Shown here: one piece after another, positions 6,935-13,411 of the stretch | Layout: each line of letters begins with the position of its first letter | Position numbering within the stretch: position 1 is the stretch's first letter | Source of the DNA: an uncultured Ruminococcus sp. | Lineage (GTDB): Bacteria; Bacillota; Clostridia; Oscillospirales; CAG-272 | Length of the DNA: 13,411 bases | Assembly (NCBI GenBank): GCA_902773455.1 | Contig: CACYEW010000308.1 | Location: 1-13,411 of the forward strand | Reading direction: 5' to 3' | Position numbers and translations under genes: made by a program | Notes under the pieces: generated by a model | The model's database searches: none | Told to the model about the DNA's origin: nothing | Seen by the model: only the letters and a program-made list of their open reading frames with translations

Positions 6935-8865
6935 AAAAAATAAGAATATTTGCGATCGCCTCGCTTATTATGATTTCGGTATTCATTCTTTGCCGTGCGG
7001 ATATCGCGGTCGAAATATCGACGTCTTCCGGCGCCGACGGGACCGCGTCTATCGGCGACGTAATAAGTATGGATACGGAATTCGACTTTGAATATACTCT
7101 TTACTGGTACTGCGGCGGCGAGCTTGTCGCGGAGGGAGAGAAGTCCGTCACCGTTACGGCGGATATGCTCGGAAAAAGCGTATACGCCGTGATCAAAACG
7201 GAAGACGGGGAGTACAGATCGAACTTTGTAACGATACCCGCTCAGGTGCCGACGATAGAGCTTACCGGCACTCCCGGCGATTATTCCGCGGTGCTCCGCT
7301 GGAGCGCTCATCAAAACGGGTCGGAAATCACACATTACGACGTATCGTACGCGCTTCTGCTCACGCCCGACGTTATAATCGACACGGTCACGCTCGACGG
7401 CGGCGAAAACTCGTACGTCATAAACGACCTTTCGGGCGGCTCGTCCTACATCATCCGTCTCACGGCGTATAACGAAATAGGAGGCACGTCGGCTTCCGTA
7501 ACGGTAAAACCGAACGATCCGGACCTTGACTCCGTCACGGCGGTCAAAAACGAAATAGAGTCCAAGCCTCTTACGATACATATGAATCTGTGCAATACCG
7601 AGCAGGCGGTGAAGAATTATCTCAAGTCGTATTTCTCAAAATACAAGGATTACGGCGTGAAGATCGAGGATATCACGGTCAAGGATTTCAAAGCCGCGAA
7701 AAAGAAAACGGCTGACGATCCGAACGCCGAAAAAGGCTCGTTCCGCTACATTGCGGAGCTTTCAAAGGGCAGCGCGAGACTTACGACAAAATCGATAAAC
7801 GCCGTGATAGACAATTCTACGTCGATAGTTTATCTGACGTCGGACAGATACGACGTCCTTACCGGCGAAAGCGTTACCGTGACCGCGAACAAGGTCGATA
7901 TAAACTCGAACGCTTACGTCTGGTACAGAGCGCAAAGCGAGACCGGCGACGGTACGGTGATAGAAAACGAAGTGATGCCGACGTATTCGCCCGATACGTC
8001 GAAGGCGGATGATTTCTATATCTACTGCGTATGCGGCGGCGTCACCTCAGACCGTATAAGGATAACCGTCACCGATCCTTTCATCAAAGTTACGGACATT
8101 CTTCTTTCCGAAAAAACGGTAAAGGCGCATGAAAGTCTCGTTCTCCGCGCCGTTATCGCCCCGGCGAACGCGTCCGCTTCAAGCATAGTGTGGAGCGTGA
8201 CGGACGACGGCGGCTGTAAGGTCAAGCTTACGGGCAGGATTTTTACGGCTGAACGCGCCGGTACCGTTACGCTGTGCGCAACGGTAAAGGACGGTCTTGA
8301 AACGGAGGATTTCAAAAAGACCTTTACGGTAACCGTTACCGAAGACGCAAAGGAAACGGAACCCGTCCCCGATACGGGACCGGAAATATACGACACAGTC
8401 ATCGACTGCCGCGCCGACGCCGTTTCAAACGTTTCGATGACGGTCGAAAACGGATCGGTGCAGATCACCGCGCTTTCGGATAAAACCCTCGAAAAAATGC
8501 TTTCCGAATGCGGAATATCGAAAAAAGAATACGACGTGGTATTTGCGGTAAAGCTCGTTTATTCCGAAAAAGCGGTTGCGGAAAACGTGGTTTTCGAGCT
8601 TGAAGACAAAACGGAAAGAGAATACAAGGCGGTCGTCGGCAACAATAACGGCGCCGTTAACGTTGCAGACGTGAAATCCACCGGTTCGATAGCCGTAAAT
8701 ACCGTCTCGCCGGATACCGTTATAGTGCTGAAAAGAAACGGTATGACCGACGCGAAAGGCACGGCGGTTTTGCTGATAACAGCCGCCGTCCCGGTCGTTG
8801 TCGCGCTTATATTCATACCGGTCTGCCTTAAAATGACAAGAAAGAAAAGGAAAATAAAAAAATGA
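6931..8865 (+). CDS. Exported, membrane-anchored multi-domain surface protein (FN3, Ig-like/Big_2 modules)
   Basis: I recognise the modules but not a named protein. The start is GTG at 6931, supported by AAGGAG (6917-6922) with 8-nt spacing and by a proper signal sequence (K2, K3, R5, then a hydrophobic stretch to C21, possible cleavage after A23). Next come an Ig-like domain (about 25-105), a fibronectin type III domain (about 106-194, with AVLRWSAHQNG and YIIRLTAYNEIGG), an alpha/beta region (about 200-302), a second Ig-like domain (about 303-385) and a bacterial Ig-like Big_2 domain (about 386-470, with TDILLSEKTVKAHESL and TAERAGTVTLCATVKDG). A Pro/Glu/Thr linker precedes a last beta-rich domain (about 485-605). 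A single membrane helix (611-633) and a basic KMTRKKRKIKK tail anchor it with the bulk outside. There is no LPXTG motif. A role in adhesion or polysaccharide binding is inferred from the domains. Confidence 0.82.
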   Translation: MKKIRIFAIASLIMISVFILCRADIAVEISTSSGADGTASIGDVISMDTEFDFEYTLYWYCGGELVAEGEKSVTVTADMLGKSVYAVIKTEDGEYRSNFVTIPAQVPTIELTGTPGDYSAVLRWSAHQNGSEITHYDVSYALLLTPDVIIDTVTLDGGENSYVINDLSGGSSYIIRLTAYNEIGGTSASVTVKPNDPDLDSVTAVKNEIESKPLTIHMNLCNTEQAVKNYLKSYFSKYKDYGVKIEDITVKDFKAAKKKTADDPNAEKGSFRYIAELSKGSARLTTKSINAVIDNSTSIVYLTSDRYDVLTGESVTVTANKVDINSNAYVWYRAQSETGDGTVIENEVMPTYSPDTSKADDFYIYCVCGGVTSDRIRITVTDPFIKVTDILLSEKTVKAHESLVLRAVIAPANASASSIVWSVTDDGGCKVKLTGRIFTAERAGTVTLCATVKDGLETEDFKKTFTVTVTEDAKETEPVPDTGPEIYDTVIDCRADAVSNVSMTVENGSVQITALSDKTLEKMLSECGISKKEYDVVFAVKLVYSEKAVAENVVFELEDKTEREYKAVVGNNNGAVNVADVKSTGSIAVNTVSPDTVIVLKRNGMTDAKGTAVLLITAAVPVVVALIFIPVCLKMTRKKRKIKK

Positions 8866-9278
8866 AATCATACAGAAAAGTGCTTACGGTCAATATTCCC
8901 AAAAGAAGAGCGTTCGTCAACATCACGGAAAACGTAAGAGAAGCCCTGCGTGAAAGCGGTATCAGGGAAGGTCTCTGCCTCGTCAACGCAATGAACATCA
9001 CCGCGAGCGTTTTCATAAACGACGACGAGTCGGGGCTTCACCACGATTTTGAAGTCTTTCTTGAAAAACTCGCGCCCGAAAAGCCGTATTCGCAGTATAT
9101 GCATAACGGTTACGAAGATAACGCCGACGCTCATATCAAAAGGACCGTGATGGGCAGAGAGGTCGTCGTCGCCGTGACGGCGGGCGAGCTTGATTTCGGC
9201 ACGTGGGAGCAGATCTTCTACGGCGAATTCGACGGTATGAGAAACAAACGTATAATGATAAAGATCATCGGCGAATAA
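8862..9278 (+). CDS. YjbQ/UPF0047 family protein
   Basis: This is a small single-domain cytoplasmic protein of the YjbQ (UPF0047) family; some members have weak thiamin phosphate synthase activity, but the true role is unsettled. The 138 residues match the usual length. Family features are ITASVFINDDESGL (46-59), HHDFEVFLEKLAP (60-72), the DNADAHIKR block with H91, the glycine at 98, and GELDFGTWEQIFYGEFDG (108-125). Position 45 is Asn (MNITAS) where family members normally have a conserved His (HTTA or HITA); this may affect the active site. The ATG overlaps the previous stop (ATGA), with AAAAGG (8845-8850) about 11 nt upstream, and the nucleosidase gene follows after 10 nt. Family assignment is firm; I leave the symbol blank because function is uncertain. 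Confidence 0.88.
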   Translation: MKSYRKVLTVNIPKRRAFVNITENVREALRESGIREGLCLVNAMNITASVFINDDESGLHHDFEVFLEKLAPEKPYSQYMHNGYEDNADAHIKRTVMGREVVVAVTAGELDFGTWEQIFYGEFDGMRNKRIMIKIIGE

Positions 9279-9288
9279 GGAGGTCGTT

Positions 9289-9981
9289 ATGATAGGAATA
9301 ATCGCCGCCATGCAGGTCGAGCTCGATCTTATAAAAAGCGAGCTGAAAAAAAGCAAGGAAGAAGCTCACGGCGGAATAACGTTTTACAAAGGCGAATATA
9401 AAGGCAAAAAAACCGTCGCCGCCGTCTGCGGTATCGGCAAGGTCTACGCCGCGATGTGCGCCGAGGCGATGATACTCGAGTATTCTCCCGATATAATAAT
9501 AAATACGGGCGTTGCGGGATCCTTGTCGGACGGCCTTCATATCCTCGACTGCACGGTCGCCGATAAATGCGTTCAGCACGATATGGATACCTCGCCGCTC
9601 GGAGATCCTGTCGGTATGATATCCGGAATAAACAAAGTATATTTCGAATCGGACGAAAAAGGATCGGCGCTTTTATGCGACTGTTACAGGAATCTCGGCG
9701 TCGAACCGGTATACTGCACGGTCGCCTCGGGTGACGTGTTTGTGGCAAACGCCGATAAGAAGAAATATATCAAAGATACGTTCGGAGCTTCCGTTTGCGA
9801 AATGGAGAGCGCCGCAATAGCGCACGTGTGTTACGTAAACGGCACGCCGTTCGTTATAAGCCGCGCGATATCCGACGGAGCCGACGGCGACGCTCAGATA
9901 GATTTCCCCGTTATGTGCAAGACGGCGGCGGAGAGATCGAGCAAAGCCGTTCTCGAATTTATAAAAAGATACGGAGAATGA
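9289..9981 (+). CDS. mtnN: 5'-methylthioadenosine/S-adenosylhomocysteine nucleosidase
   Basis: The enzyme hydrolyses methylthioadenosine, S-adenosylhomocysteine and 5'-deoxyadenosine to adenine plus the ribose derivative, clearing products of SAM-dependent reactions and feeding AI-2 formation where LuxS exists. The 230 residues match the E. coli enzyme's length. MIGIIAAMQVELD carries E11, the counterpart of catalytic E12; NTGVAGSL is the phosphorylase-fold glycine loop; EMESAAIAHVC has E171 and E173 (E. coli E172/E174); and ISDGAD has D196, the proton donor equivalent to D197. All catalytic residues are in place. AAGGAGG (9277-9283) overlaps the yjbQ stop and sits 5 nt before the ATG. The next gene begins 2 nt after the stop. 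It is an odd partner for surface and carbohydrate genes, but it is a common housekeeping enzyme. Confidence 0.96.
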   Translation: MIGIIAAMQVELDLIKSELKKSKEEAHGGITFYKGEYKGKKTVAAVCGIGKVYAAMCAEAMILEYSPDIIINTGVAGSLSDGLHILDCTVADKCVQHDMDTSPLGDPVGMISGINKVYFESDEKGSALLCDCYRNLGVEPVYCTVASGDVFVANADKKKYIKDTFGASVCEMESAAIAHVCYVNGTPFVISRAISDGADGDAQIDFPVMCKTAAERSSKAVLEFIKRYGE

Positions 9982-9983
9982 AT

Positions 9984-11984
9984 ATGGCGAACTACAAAAA
10001 AGCAAGCTGTACCGGCAAAAGCCTTAAATTATCCGGCGGGAGTTTTGACCTCGTGATATACGAGCGTATATGCGGCTGGGGCTTTTGCGAAATATATAAT
10101 AAAGAAGGCAAGCTCCTTGCCGTGCTCGACCATTTCGGCGAGCTGAAGCTTCGCGATCAGGATATACCGATGCGCCTCGAAGCCGAAACGTATGAAGAAA
10201 CGGAAAACGGATTCGTTTTTAACGTAACGACCACTCTGCCGTATAAAAAACTGATCGGCACGTCGTTTGAGGGGTGGGTCGGTTATCCGTTCGAATCTCC
10301 CGTGCTTCACGGCACCGTAACGGTAGAAACTGATAGAGAAAAGAGAATAAGCATTAAAACGAGCCTGTATTCGGAGAAAAACGTTTACGCCGAATATCTG
10401 CGCCTGCTGTGGCTTTACGTCGGGCAGGATTCTTTCGGAGCTGAGAAGACGGACGCTCTCTTTCCCGGTATCGACTGGCCGGTCGGTAAAGAATGGTCGA
10501 GCGGTATGGACTTTTTCAAGGATCCGTGGGCGAACAGATGCATCCCTCATCCGAACAAGGTCGCGTCTCCCGTGCTCGCCGTATCGCATAACGGAGACGC
10601 CGTATCGGTCGAATACGATCTCGATACGCCCGTGACGCGCTGGTTCGGCTATAACGAGTATTATTCACAACCCGTTTTTGCCGCGCCGAATTTCATCGAG
10701 CGCAAAGAAAACTCGCTTCTCGGCATTATGATACCCGACGTCAAGACCGAAGCCGACGAAAATCAGCCTTACGCAAAGACGCCGATCGAGATCCATAAAG
10801 GTCAGGTCTTTGAATTTTCGGCGAAGATACTTGTAACGAAAGGCAAATGTATCGACGCGCTTTCCGAATACGTGAAAAGAAACGGTCTGCCGAAGCCCGA
10901 ACCGAAATATTCGCCGGATGAAGCGCTTACGAAGATCGCAAACGCTTTCAATACGAACCTCTGGCACGGCGAAGACGGCTTCGGCTATACGCAGGGGCAT
11001 TCGCGCTCGTTGAGCCGCCGCGTACCGGGTTTCTTGCACAGATACGTAAAAGAGCATCCCGATACGGAGCTTTCAAAGCAGATCTCCGAAAAGATAAAAC
11101 TGCTTGCCCCGCCTCCCGCTCCCGAAAAGAGCGCGGAGGAGAGAAAGACCGCAGAGATCAAACGCGGAGAGCAGATACTTTCGTGGCAGAAAGAAGACGG
11201 TTCTTTCCGCTTCGAGCCGGACGGACGTCATTATTCAAAAGACGATTTCCGCGTTGCGCGCGCGTTCATCGAGCCTATGGGTTACGACGGCGATACCGCG
11301 TTATATATGAATACGACCGCCGCGCTCGATCTGATGAGCGTGTATGAACAGACCGGTGAAGAACGCTTCGCCGAAGCGGCGAAACGCGCGCTCGACTTCT
11401 GCGCCGATATGTTCCGCCCCGAAGGCGGCGATTTCTGGGAGACGCCGCTGCACGCGCCGAACCTGCTCGCCGCTGGCGTATCGGTAAACGCTTATTATTA
11501 CGCTTACCGTCTTTTCGGCGTCGAGGCTTACAGAGAAAAAGCCGTTTGGTACCTGCGCACGCTGCTCGCTTTCACGCATCTGCGCCGCCCGAAAAACGTA
11601 AATTCGCTCTATAATACCAAACCCTGCCTTTGCTGTTCCGACTGGTATTTTGCAAACTGGGTGCGCGATTTCGTTCAGTGGGAAGTCCTGCACAGTATTT
11701 CTCAGGCGGCTTCGCTCGGCATAAGGTGGGAAAAGATAGATCCGGAGATAGACTGGTTGACGTATATCGAAGGCGTCGTTACCGCGGCTTATAACTGGAT
11801 GGCGGATCATACGAAAGACAACTGGCGGCCGCATAACATACCCTCGTCGCTTGAACATTTCAGAGCGGGCGAATACGACTGCTGTTTTTCCGACACGTTC
11901 AATTCCGTCACCGGAAATATCGCCGGAATGGTCATATCTCCCGAGGCGATAGCGAACGGAATATATTACTTTTTGTCAAAATAA
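9984..11984 (+). CDS. Uncharacterised large protein with N-terminal beta-rich region and C-terminal alpha-helical toroid
   Basis: I do not recognise a named family. I choose ATG 9984 (666 residues) because GGAG (9973-9976) lies 7 nt upstream; ATG 9978, overlapping the mtnN stop, is too close to that site. There is no signal peptide or membrane segment, so it is likely cytoplasmic. Residues about 1-340 are beta-rich with many aromatics and contain ALFPGIDWPVGKEWSSG, a block reminiscent (from memory) of uncharacterised carbohydrate-related proteins. A charged, proline-containing linker with PPPAP follows. Residues about 395-665 look like helical hairpins of an (alpha/alpha) toroid, with SWQKEDGSFRFEPDG (from S400), an unusual CLCC cluster (548-551) next to SDWYFANWVRD, and many Trp, Tyr, Asp and Glu as in sugar-binding clefts. 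A glycoside hydrolase or polysaccharide lyase-like activity is inference; a terpenoid-cyclase-like toroid is an alternative. Confidence 0.7.
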   Translation: MANYKKASCTGKSLKLSGGSFDLVIYERICGWGFCEIYNKEGKLLAVLDHFGELKLRDQDIPMRLEAETYEETENGFVFNVTTTLPYKKLIGTSFEGWVGYPFESPVLHGTVTVETDREKRISIKTSLYSEKNVYAEYLRLLWLYVGQDSFGAEKTDALFPGIDWPVGKEWSSGMDFFKDPWANRCIPHPNKVASPVLAVSHNGDAVSVEYDLDTPVTRWFGYNEYYSQPVFAAPNFIERKENSLLGIMIPDVKTEADENQPYAKTPIEIHKGQVFEFSAKILVTKGKCIDALSEYVKRNGLPKPEPKYSPDEALTKIANAFNTNLWHGEDGFGYTQGHSRSLSRRVPGFLHRYVKEHPDTELSKQISEKIKLLAPPPAPEKSAEERKTAEIKRGEQILSWQKEDGSFRFEPDGRHYSKDDFRVARAFIEPMGYDGDTALYMNTTAALDLMSVYEQTGEERFAEAAKRALDFCADMFRPEGGDFWETPLHAPNLLAAGVSVNAYYYAYRLFGVEAYREKAVWYLRTLLAFTHLRRPKNVNSLYNTKPCLCCSDWYFANWVRDFVQWEVLHSISQAASLGIRWEKIDPEIDWLTYIEGVVTAAYNWMADHTKDNWRPHNIPSSLEHFRAGEYDCCFSDTFNSVTGNIAGMVISPEAIANGIYYFLSK

Positions 11985-11987
11985 ACG

Positions 11988-12001
11988 TAAAAGCGCTTGA
12001 A
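11988..12001 (+). promoter_or_regulatory. Candidate cre/LacI-family operator
   Basis: TAAAAGCGCTTGAA contains the perfect 8-bp palindrome AAGCGCTT (11991-11998) with a central CG. It agrees at 11 of 14 positions with the LacI/CcpA-type half-sites TGAAAGCG-CTTTCA. It lies 3 nt after the toroid gene stop and about 40 nt upstream of the sugar-type oxidoreductase, where catabolite or sugar control would make sense. No convincing promoter with 16-18 nt spacing is visible in this 56-nt gap, so it could also work as a roadblock, or be chance. Confidence 0.4.
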
Positions 12002-12040
12002 AAAACGCTGCTGATATCATAAAAAACGGAGGATAAAAAC

Positions 12041-13135
12041 ATGGCAACCGGAGCAAACGAAAAAGTAAGAATAGGCATCATCGGCTGCGGCGGTATCGCA
12101 AACGCGAAGCATATGCCGGCGCTGAAAACGCTGAAAAACGTCGAGATGGTCGCTTTCTGCGATATCATCGTCGAACGCGCCGAAAAAGCGGCGAAGGATT
12201 ACGGCGCGCCCGGCGCGAAGGTCTATGAAGATTACAAAAAACTGCTCGAAGACAAAACGATCGACGTCGTTCACGTCTGCACGCCGAACATCAGCCACAG
12301 CTTCATCACCGTCGACGCGCTCGAAGCGGGCAAGCACGTAATGTGCGAAAAACCGATGGCGATAAACGCGACCGAAGCGAAAAAGATGCTCGACGCCGCG
12401 AAACGCACCGGCAAGAAACTCACGATAGGCTATCAGAACAGACAGCGCGACGACGCGCTCTACCTCAAACAGGAAGCGGAAGCCGGAACGTTCGGCGATA
12501 TCTATTTCGCAAAAGCGACGGCTCTGCGCAGACGCGCCGTTCCGACGTGGGGCGTGTTCATAGATAAAGAGAAACAGGGCGGCGGTCCGCTCATAGACAT
12601 CGGGACCCATGCTCTCGACCTCACGCTCTGGATAATGAACAACTATAAGCCGAAATACTGCGTCGGCACAACTTATCACGCGCTGAACAAAGATAAGAAC
12701 ACCGGCAACGCCTGGGGCGACTGGGATACCGAAAAATTCACCGCCGAAGACAGCGCTTTCGGTTTCGTCGTTATGGAAAACGGCGCGACGATAATACTCG
12801 AATCGTCGTGGGCGCTCAACCTCATCGACTGCCGCGAAGCGATAACGACCGTCTGCGGTACGAAAGCCGGCGGCGATATGCTTGACGGCGTGCGTATCAA
12901 CGGCGTTCACCTCGGCAGACAGTATATTTCGAGACCGAACCTCTCCGCGGGCGGCGTGGCGTTTTACGCAGGCTCCGGCAGTAAAGACCCGTCGACGCGC
13001 GAAGCCGAATCGTGGATCGACGCGATAGTTAACGACAAAGATCCGTTCGTTCTTCCCGAGCAGGCTTACGCCGTATCGCAGATATTGAGCGGCATATACG
13101 AATCCTCACAGACCGGAAATATTGTATTCTTTTAA
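12041..13135 (+). CDS. Gfo/Idh/MocA family NAD(P)-dependent oxidoreductase
   Basis: Members oxidise or reduce hydroxyl groups of sugars, inositols and related compounds with NAD(P); some act in glycoside cleavage by redox chemistry. The 364 residues are typical. The N-terminal Rossmann fold has GCGGIA (15-20) and D41 in FCDII (residue contacting the cofactor ribose or its surroundings). CEKPMA has E103-K104-P105, the family hallmark with the catalytic lysine. The C-terminal domain has GGGPLIDIGTHALDL (180-194), in which D186 and H190 are the usual substrate-site residues. No signal peptide, so cytoplasmic. GGAGG (12028-12032) lies 8 nt before the ATG. It follows the toroid gene by 56 nt and is closed by a strong hairpin. 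The substrate cannot be read from the sequence; the neighbourhood suggests a carbohydrate. Confidence 0.93.
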   Translation: MATGANEKVRIGIIGCGGIANAKHMPALKTLKNVEMVAFCDIIVERAEKAAKDYGAPGAKVYEDYKKLLEDKTIDVVHVCTPNISHSFITVDALEAGKHVMCEKPMAINATEAKKMLDAAKRTGKKLTIGYQNRQRDDALYLKQEAEAGTFGDIYFAKATALRRRAVPTWGVFIDKEKQGGGPLIDIGTHALDLTLWIMNNYKPKYCVGTTYHALNKDKNTGNAWGDWDTEKFTAEDSAFGFVVMENGATIILESSWALNLIDCREAITTVCGTKAGGDMLDGVRINGVHLGRQYISRPNLSAGGVAFYAGSGSKDPSTREAESWIDAIVNDKDPFVLPEQAYAVSQILSGIYESSQTGNIVFF

Positions 13136-13142
13136 CGCCGGC

Positions 13143-13195
13143 GTGTAACTTTCGGGGCGGTTACGGCTGCCGCTCCGAAAGTTCACAATTTGTTT
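13143..13195 (+). terminator. Long hairpin, probable terminator after the oxidoreductase
   Basis: The arms AACTTTCGGGGCGG (13147-13160) and CCGCTCCGAAAGTT (13170-13183) pair over 14 positions with one G-T wobble around a 9-nt loop. A bulged T (13146) is followed by three more pairs, GTG (13143-13145) with CAC (13184-13186). The following AATTTGTTT is only a partial T-tract, so termination may be imperfect. It starts 7 nt after the stop codon. A role as a 3' stabiliser or leader element of the next gene is possible. Confidence 0.72.
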
Positions 13196-13307
13196 ACATG
13201 AAAAAGTGTAAGAAAAAGGTACTTTTGGTCGTCTAATAAGTAGAACAGATCGGTAAATGTGAATATCCATGATAACATCAGTTTAATAAATAAATGGGGT
13301 AGATAAT

Positions 13308-13411
13308 ATGAAGAAAACATTTTTAGCATATTTATTATTTGCTTTTATCGTTTATTTAAACTCATGCGCGTTTTACGGAAGTGCGGAGGACGTCGGTACC
13401 GAAAGAGTATC
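13308..13411 (+). CDS. Lipoprotein, N-terminal fragment cut by the window edge
   Basis: Only 34 codons are visible. The chain begins MKKTFLAYLLFAFIVYLNSC: two lysines, a hydrophobic core, and a lipobox-like LNSC with C20 as the predicted lipidated cysteine, followed by AFYGSAEDVGTERV, a polar start of a mature region. It would be exported and anchored to the outer face of the membrane. The start at 13308 follows a weak ribosome site GGGG (13296-13299), 8 nt upstream. All four leucines use TTA, unlike the CTC/CTT/CTG-rich genes to the left, and its upstream region is AT-rich. Many clostridial lipoproteins are transporter solute-binding proteins, but nothing here shows that. The 5' gap (13196-13307) contains no convincing promoter that I can define. 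Confidence 0.7.
   Translation, partial: MKKTFLAYLLFAFIVYLNSCAFYGSAEDVGTERV

Noticed and set aside
6931..6999. The surface protein as a lipoprotein through its FILC cysteine
   Set aside because: The residue before Cys is Leu, not Gly, Ala or Ser, so it does not fit a lipobox. The C-terminal membrane helix already explains anchoring.
12012..12025. A promoter with TATCAT or CATAAA before the oxidoreductase gene
   Set aside because: The nearest -35-like TTGAAA (11997-12002) gives spacers of 12 or 15 nt, outside the normal range, so I do not call it.
12017..12910. A 297-codon minus-strand open frame inside the oxidoreductase gene
   Set aside because: It lies opposite a well-supported Gfo/Idh/MocA gene and has Arg/Phe/Val-rich, low-quality composition typical of antisense shadows.
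13198..13236. A 12-codon reading frame (MKKCKKKVLLVV) as a leader peptide
   Set aside because: No ribosome binding site lies before it, it starts directly after the hairpin, and there is no attenuator-like pairing downstream that I can show.
13391..13406. A 16-base match, CGTCGGTACCGAAAGA, shared with bases 5074-5089 in the GH78-like gene
   Set aside because: Both copies encode VGTER within coding sequence, there are only two, and no mobile-element features surround them. With a palindromic KpnI-like core and biased codons, chance is sufficient.

Overview
The window suggests a chromosomal segment of an anaerobic Firmicute of class Clostridia, probably an uncultured gut-type lineage. The reasons are the mraY-ftsW-murG-divIB-ftsZ order, strong AGGAGG-type ribosome binding sites, sigma-A-like promoters, heavy use of ATA isoleucine codons, and Gram-positive-style exported proteins. 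This placement is inference; there is no 16S or other decisive marker. Every gene I can support is on the + strand.

Positions 1-4904 are the end of a division and cell wall (dcw) cluster: the 3' end of mraY, then ftsW/spoVE, murG, divIB/ftsQ and ftsZ. The first four are almost contiguous (12-nt gap, 1-nt gap, ATGA overlap). ftsZ follows a 145-bp AT-rich gap with its own well-formed promoter and ends at a strong hairpin terminator with a GTAA loop. No murD lies between mraY and ftsW, and no murC, murB or murA between murG and divIB.

Positions 4905-9981 form a new transcription unit starting at an extended -10 promoter (4949-4977). It encodes a reduced alpha-L-rhamnosidase-like (GH78-type) protein that seems to lack the catalytic segments, an exported membrane-anchored protein built of FN3/Ig-like modules, a YjbQ/UPF0047 protein, and an MTA/SAH nucleosidase. 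The genes overlap by 4 nt or are 10 nt apart. The next gene (9984-11984), a large uncharacterised protein resembling a carbohydrate-active enzyme with a predicted alpha-helical toroid, starts 2 nt after the nucleosidase and probably belongs to the same transcript.

A 56-nt gap with a cre/LacI-type palindrome then leads to a Gfo/Idh/MocA sugar-type oxidoreductase (12041-13135), closed by a long hairpin. At the right edge a lipoprotein gene begins, with noticeably different leucine codon use.

Taken together, a housekeeping division cluster is followed by a carbohydrate-flavoured operon. It joins a probable GH78 pseudo-enzyme, a surface adhesin-like protein, a toroid protein of unknown activity and a sugar dehydrogenase-like enzyme with two small metabolic enzymes (YjbQ, MtnN). 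The carbohydrate proteins are the part most worth following up. I saw no tRNA, rRNA, CRISPR array, insertion sequence or phage gene, and no gene-free stretch longer than 300 bases.
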